The notes under the pieces were generated by a model. The model made no database searches. It saw only the letters and a list, made by a program, of their open reading frames with translations, and was not told the DNA's origin. Position numbers and translations under genes: made by a program. Shown in pieces: positions 41,000 through 44,529 of a DNA stretch of 44,529 nucleotides. The DNA comes from Candidatus Gastranaerophilales bacterium (GTDB lineage: Bacteria > Cyanobacteriota > Vampirovibrionia > Gastranaerophilales > Gastranaerophilaceae): NCBI GenBank assembly GCA_944324135.1, contig CALUVE010000015.1, positions 1 to 44,529 of the forward strand, in the 5' to 3' direction. The stretch's first letter is position 1. Every line of letters begins with the position of its first letter.

Positions 41000-41058
41000 T
41001 TGAATTCCTCACATTATCCTGCTACAATTATTATAAATATGACAAAATCAGAAATCAA
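41000..41058. promoter_or_regulatory. Overlapping divergent promoters of mutS and the membrane-anchored gene
   Basis: Plus strand: -35 TTGAAT (41000-41005), 17 bases, -10 TACAAT (41023-41028), start expected near 41035, only about four bases before the mutS ATG. Minus strand: -35 TTGATT (41053-41058), 17 bases, -10 TATAAT (41030-41035), start expected near 41023. The two -10 boxes are adjacent, so polymerase can probably occupy only one promoter at a time. Confidence 0.6.
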
Positions 41059-43618
41059 TAATATTAATACTTGGGATGTGGATATTGAAGAGTTGACGCC
41101 GGTAATGCAGCAGTATATGGAATGCAAACGCCAGAATCCTGATGCTGTTTTATTCTATAGACTGGGCGATTTTTATGAAACTTTTTTTGAAGACGCAGTA
41201 TTAATGTCCAAGGAATTGGAACTTACCTTGACCGGCCGTGATGCCGGTGCTAAATACGGCAGAATTCCGCTGGCCGGAATTCCGGCTAAAGCCGTTGCCG
41301 GATATCTTGAAAAACTGGTACAAAAAAACATTAAAGTTGCAATCTGCGACCAGCTTGAAGATCCCAAATTTGCAAAAGGACTTGTTAAACGGGGAGTCAC
41401 AAGAATTATCACTTCTGGCACTCTTACTGAAAGTGATTTCTTAAACCAAAATTCAAATAACTATATTTGTTCACTTTTCAATGATGAAAAAAACGGCATC
41501 TACGGATTTGCATACGCTGACATTTCAACAGGCGAATTTAAAACAACGCAAGGCTCACTGGAACTCATTATGTCTGAGCTTGCCCGAATAAAACCTGCGG
41601 AGGTAATTGCTCCGTCAGTTGAACAAAAATTACAGCCGTTCCAGATAGTTCCGGAATCTAAAATAAATCTTCCGGATGAAATAGTTAAACTTTACAATTG
41701 TTCCAAAATTCCGGCATCTGTATTTGATGAAAACTTTGCACAAAACAATTTGAAAGCTGTATTTGAAGCTCAAAGTCTTGAATCTTTCGGTTATACAAAA
41801 TATAAAACAGGTTTCCGCGCGGCAGGTGCTCTGCTTGCCTATGTCTGGGAAAATATGAAAAGCAATCTACCGAAATTTGACAGAATAGAACCTTACGAAT
41901 TGTCTGAATACATGATTTTAGACAGCAGCACAAGAAAAAATTTGGAACTCACCGAAACACTGAGAGAAAAGAATAAATACGGGTCACTCTTCTGGGCAAT
42001 AGACAGAACTAAAACCAATATGGGCGCCCGCCTTTTAAAAAACTGGATTTGCCAGCCGTTGAAAAAGGTTGAAGATATCCTATCCCGCCAGAGTGTTGTT
42101 AGTGAATTTGTCGAAAACAGCGACGTCAGAATTAACGTGAATAATGTTTTAGAAAAAATCTACGACATCCAGAGACTTGCAACAAGAATGAGCAACAGTT
42201 CAGCTAATCCGAAAGATTTTCTGAGCCTGAAAGCCTCTCTTAATATGCTGCCTGAACTCCTTGACGCCGCACAGCCGCTTGAAAATAATCCGCTCAAATG
42301 TATTGAAAATTACCGAGACGAAATTGTTGAATATGTACAACTAATAGATAGAACCATAGCAGAAGATGCACCGGTACTTATAAAAGACGGCGGTATCCTT
42401 AAAGAGGGCGTAAATGGAGAACTTGATTACTTTAGAGAACTACTCACGGGCGGAGAAAACTGGCTCAAAAACTTTGAAGAACAGGAAAAAGAGACAACAG
42501 GGATTAAAAATCTAAAAGTAGGGTATAACAAAGTTTTCGGATACTTTATAGAAGTAACAAATTCCTACAGAAACCTTGTTCCGCCGACATATATCAGAAA
42601 ACAGACCCTGACCGGTGCTGAAAGATTTATTACAGAAGATTTAAAGAAACATGAAGATGATGTTCTATCTGCAAAATTTAAAGCAGTAGAACTTGAATAC
42701 AAATTATTCTGTGATTTTAGAGAGTATTCAAAAGAATTTGTAACAAAAATCAGAGAAATTGCTGATGCAATTGCAAAAACCGATGTCTATTCATCGCTTG
42801 CGCAAACTGCAGTAGAAAACGGCTACTGCAAACCGGAAATTGATGACTCTGACGATTTTATAGTCAAAAACGGCAGACATCCGGTACTGGAAAAAATTCT
42901 CCCGCTCGGGGAATACGTCTCAAATGATCTGGAGTTAAAAAGTAAATCCTACGACACAACCCAGTTTATGATTTTAACAGGACCAAATATGGCAGGTAAA
43001 TCAACTTATATGCGCCAAAACGCCTTGATTGCGCTGCTCGCACAAATAGGTTCGTGGGTGCCTGCGGATTTTGCAAAAGTAGGAGTTTTTGACAAGATAT
43101 TTACACGTGTCGGAGCGTCTGATGATTTAACCCTGGGACAATCAACATTTATGGTAGAAATGATTGAAACAGCCTATATTTTGAATGCTGCAACGGATAG
43201 AAGCTTTATACTGCTTGATGAAATCGGCAGAGGGACAAGCACCTATGACGGGGTTGCAATAGCCTGGGCTGTTGCTGAATATATAGCGACAAAAATCAAA
43301 GCAAGATGTATATTTGCAACACACTACCACGAATTAAACGTAATGACTAAAACTTACCCGCAAATTAAAAATTATAGAATCACAATCAGTGAAGAAAACG
43401 GTCATATTGAATTTTTGAGAAAAATCGTTCAGGGCGGTGCCAGCAAAAGCTATGGTATACAGGTTGCCAAAATGGCAGGACTTCCAAATGCAGTCATAAG
43501 AAAATCCGAAGACTTAATGGTCAAAATGCAAAAAGATTTTTCGAATAATCTTGCAACCAGAAGAAAATCAGAAGAGAATCTGCCTGAGATTCCGCAGCTG
43601 AATCTTTTTGGAAATTAA
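41039..43618 (+). CDS. mutS: DNA mismatch repair protein MutS
   Basis: This 859-residue protein recognises mismatches. The N-terminal mismatch-reading motif is in FYRLGDFYETFFEDA, with the intercalating Phe and Glu. Walker A TGPNMAGKST lies near residue 648 and Walker B LLDEIGRGTSTYDG near 724, followed by the HYHEL segment of the ABC ATPase. The C-terminal tail is short, ending PQLNLFGN. I chose ATG 41039-41041; the frame is open upstream for 57 codons but that part overlaps the promoters and the divergent gene. There is no Shine-Dalgarno sequence and the leader is only about four bases. mutL is not in the window. Confidence 0.97.
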   Translation: MTKSEINNINTWDVDIEELTPVMQQYMECKRQNPDAVLFYRLGDFYETFFEDAVLMSKELELTLTGRDAGAKYGRIPLAGIPAKAVAGYLEKLVQKNIKVAICDQLEDPKFAKGLVKRGVTRIITSGTLTESDFLNQNSNNYICSLFNDEKNGIYGFAYADISTGEFKTTQGSLELIMSELARIKPAEVIAPSVEQKLQPFQIVPESKINLPDEIVKLYNCSKIPASVFDENFAQNNLKAVFEAQSLESFGYTKYKTGFRAAGALLAYVWENMKSNLPKFDRIEPYELSEYMILDSSTRKNLELTETLREKNKYGSLFWAIDRTKTNMGARLLKNWICQPLKKVEDILSRQSVVSEFVENSDVRINVNNVLEKIYDIQRLATRMSNSSANPKDFLSLKASLNMLPELLDAAQPLENNPLKCIENYRDEIVEYVQLIDRTIAEDAPVLIKDGGILKEGVNGELDYFRELLTGGENWLKNFEEQEKETTGIKNLKVGYNKVFGYFIEVTNSYRNLVPPTYIRKQTLTGAERFITEDLKKHEDDVLSAKFKAVELEYKLFCDFREYSKEFVTKIREIADAIAKTDVYSSLAQTAVENGYCKPEIDDSDDFIVKNGRHPVLEKILPLGEYVSNDLELKSKSYDTTQFMILTGPNMAGKSTYMRQNALIALLAQIGSWVPADFAKVGVFDKIFTRVGASDDLTLGQSTFMVEMIETAYILNAATDRSFILLDEIGRGTSTYDGVAIAWAVAEYIATKIKARCIFATHYHELNVMTKTYPQIKNYRITISEENGHIEFLRKIVQGGASKSYGIQVAKMAGLPNAVIRKSEDLMVKMQKDFSNNLATRRKSEENLPEIPQLNLFGN

Positions 43619-43705
43619 TAATTAACTTTTGTAAAACTTTTTCAAAAAAGGGAGCAAAAATTTTTATTTATGAGTTTTAATGTAAAAGAATAAAAAGGAG
43701 AAAAT

Positions 43706-44125
43706 ATGCAGTTAGTAGGTCTTAATCCGCAAGTAGCTTTTCAGGCGAAACAAGCAGAAACAAGAACAGATGCAAACGCACCTGTTAATACTAAAACTGC
43801 ACCAATTCCGAATGATTCGTTTGAAAAACCGGAAAACAAAAAAACATTCAGAGAGGGACTCGGCGGGGTCGCCAAATTCTTTGTAAGCCTTAAAGAAATG
43901 GCTGTCGGCATAGGTAAAGCCCTTTTATATGGCGGCGCTGCAGCTGGTGTCATCGTGCTTGGAGACAGAGCCATCAACTTGAAACATACAGTAAAAGGCG
44001 GCATGGCAGCAACACTTGTGGGCGGTGGAATTGCCGCATTCCATATTATCAAAGCATGCCTTAAGAAAAATCAGAGAACAGCAAACGTTGATCACCAATT
44101 AAAAATAGGTCACAGAGATAAGTAA
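43706..44125 (+). CDS. Small two-helix membrane protein with N-terminal AFQAK motif
   Basis: This 139-residue protein is of unknown function. It begins MQLVGLNPQVAFQAKQAE, then a disordered Thr/Asn/Pro/Lys linker to about residue 45. An amphipathic segment and two Gly/Ala-rich hydrophobic helices follow at roughly 72-88 and 97-115, with a basic C terminus. The (S/A)F(G/Q)xK motif near residue 12 and the overall plan match the protein at 20851-21339. AAAAAGGAG lies before the ATG. It stands alone after mutS, and a repeat-rich non-coding stretch follows. Confidence 0.75.
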   Translation: MQLVGLNPQVAFQAKQAETRTDANAPVNTKTAPIPNDSFEKPENKKTFREGLGGVAKFFVSLKEMAVGIGKALLYGGAAAGVIVLGDRAINLKHTVKGGMAATLVGGGIAAFHIIKACLKKNQRTANVDHQLKIGHRDK

Positions 44126-44140
44126 TAGGATACCATAAAC

Positions 44141-44166
44141 CTCTTACTGGCGATGTAAAAACCGCC
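44141..44166. repeat. Direct repeat copy A (26 bp)
   Basis: This 26-base segment beginning CTCTTACTGGCGATG matches 44453-44478 at 23 of 26 positions. The two copies bracket the repeat-rich 3' region of the window. Positions 44126-44529 contain no convincing gene. Confidence 0.6.
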
Positions 44167-44199
44167 TGCTATTTTGTCACCCTGAACTTGAGTGACTAC

Positions 44200-44228
44200 T
44201 TTTCACAAAATCTTTGATTTTGTGAAAA
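44200..44228. repeat. Perfect 13-bp inverted repeat
   Basis: TTTTCACAAAATC (44200-44212) and GATTTTGTGAAAA (44216-44228) pair perfectly around a 3-base TTT loop. It is preceded by a GTCACCCTGAACTTG copy of the interspersed repeat family (44176-44190). Confidence 0.7.
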
Positions 44229-44260
44229 ATGTCCGGTTTTCCGCAGGGTCTCAGATTTAC

Positions 44261-44291
44261 GTCATTCTGAGCAAAGCGAAGAATCTCATGG
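44261..44291. repeat. Interspersed repeat, GTCATTCTGAGC type
   Basis: The first 26 bases match 1323-1348 with a single difference (A for C). This copy lacks the neat right-hand arm found there. I recall this phrase as a dispersed repeat in many bacterial genomes. Confidence 0.65.
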
Positions 44292-44452
44292 TTTAAATAA
44301 AGAGGCAGAAAAATTATTTTCGGAGCACGCTCCCGCCCTGCTCCCGCTATCGTCCTCAAATAACATTTCTGCATCTTTATTCAGGCAACATCTTCCTCCC
44401 CCGCTGAGTGGGAGAAATTAAAAACCTTGGTAGAGGGGAGAATGTTGGAAAG

Positions 44453-44523
44453 CTCTTACGGACGATGTAAAAGCCGCCTTTTAAAAGACATTTAAAGTTT
44501 CTAGAACATCTTTAAAAAGGCGG
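44453..44523. terminator. Direct repeat copy B with terminator-like hairpin
   Basis: Repeat copy B (44453-44478) runs into a hairpin: CCGCCTTTTAAA (44474-44485) pairs with TTTAAAAAGGCGG (44511-44523, one extra A) and is followed by TTTTT. On the plus strand it is a strong intrinsic terminator. What transcript it ends is unclear, because the nearest plus-strand gene stops at 44125; a gene converging from beyond the window is possible. Confidence 0.7.
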
Positions 44524-44529
44524 TTTTTC

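Noticed and set aside
40868..41038. N-terminal extension of MutS by 57 codons
   Set aside because: The extension overlaps both promoters and the divergent gene, has no ribosome site and no MutS similarity; the family start is at 41039.
1..44529. CRISPR array
   Set aside because: No regularly spaced identical short repeats were found; the repeats seen are dispersed inverted elements and one 163-base duplication.

Overview
This window is from an AT-rich bacterial chromosome. It most likely belongs to a non-photosynthetic relative of the Cyanobacteria: class Vampirovibrionia (Melainabacteria), probably the gut order Gastranaerophilales. The main evidence is the cyanobacterial-type split of the RNA polymerase beta-prime subunit into separate rpoC1 and rpoC2 genes, with a very large insertion between the two halves of the RpoC2 trigger loop. 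The [FeFe]-hydrogenase maturase gene hydG, a type IV pilin-like protein, many small lineage-type membrane proteins and the absence of any photosynthesis gene fit a fermentative gut organism. The lineage call is inference; the split itself is seen directly.

Layout. Positions 1-1450 are an accessory-looking edge: a minus-strand tRNA-Glu(CTC) whose 3' end is duplicated downstream, a Fic gene and several interspersed inverted repeats. Positions 1460-8520 hold a minus-strand block: trxB, a secreted protein, pgi, two tandem amino-acid permeases and glyQ. Positions 8680-11450 hold glmU and an MFS exporter on the plus strand. Positions 11480-15230 mix a zinc metallopeptidase (minus), ybaB-recR, an orphan oligopeptide ABC ATPase and small unknowns. 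Positions 15400-18840 are a compact minus-strand operon, ribH-murQ-gpsA-ricT. Positions 18970-21670 hold a lineage-type unknown, a GC-rich element with terminal inverted repeats, a CcdA/thioredoxin-like redox pair and two small unknowns. Positions 21690-30975 are the rpoB-rpoC1-rpoC2 operon with its promoter, about 190-nt leader, internal hairpin and terminator. Positions 31080-35640 hold a prepilin-like protein, a secreted unknown, an M16 peptidase and a tail-anchored-looking small protein. Positions 35700-43620 hold mnmA, hydG, a formyltransferase, an EF-hand protein, smpB, a membrane-anchored unknown and mutS. The last 400 bases are non-coding and rich in repeats and hairpins.

Most genes are housekeeping: transcription, translation quality control, mismatch and recombination repair, envelope precursor synthesis, riboflavin and thiol redox. 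The most interesting signals are not one gene cluster. They are (i) a recurrent promoter geometry in which a -10 hexamer ends exactly six bases before an ATG that lacks a Shine-Dalgarno sequence, suggesting leaderless mRNAs for mnmA, smpB, the orphan ABC ATPase and several others; (ii) a 159-bp GC-rich element with perfect 13-bp inverted ends; (iii) a tRNA-Glu attachment-site-like scar next to a Fic gene bracketed by inverted repeats; and (iv) small two-helix membrane proteins sharing a short N-terminal (S/A)F(G/Q)xK motif. No CRISPR array, insertion sequence, rRNA or recognisable riboswitch was seen.
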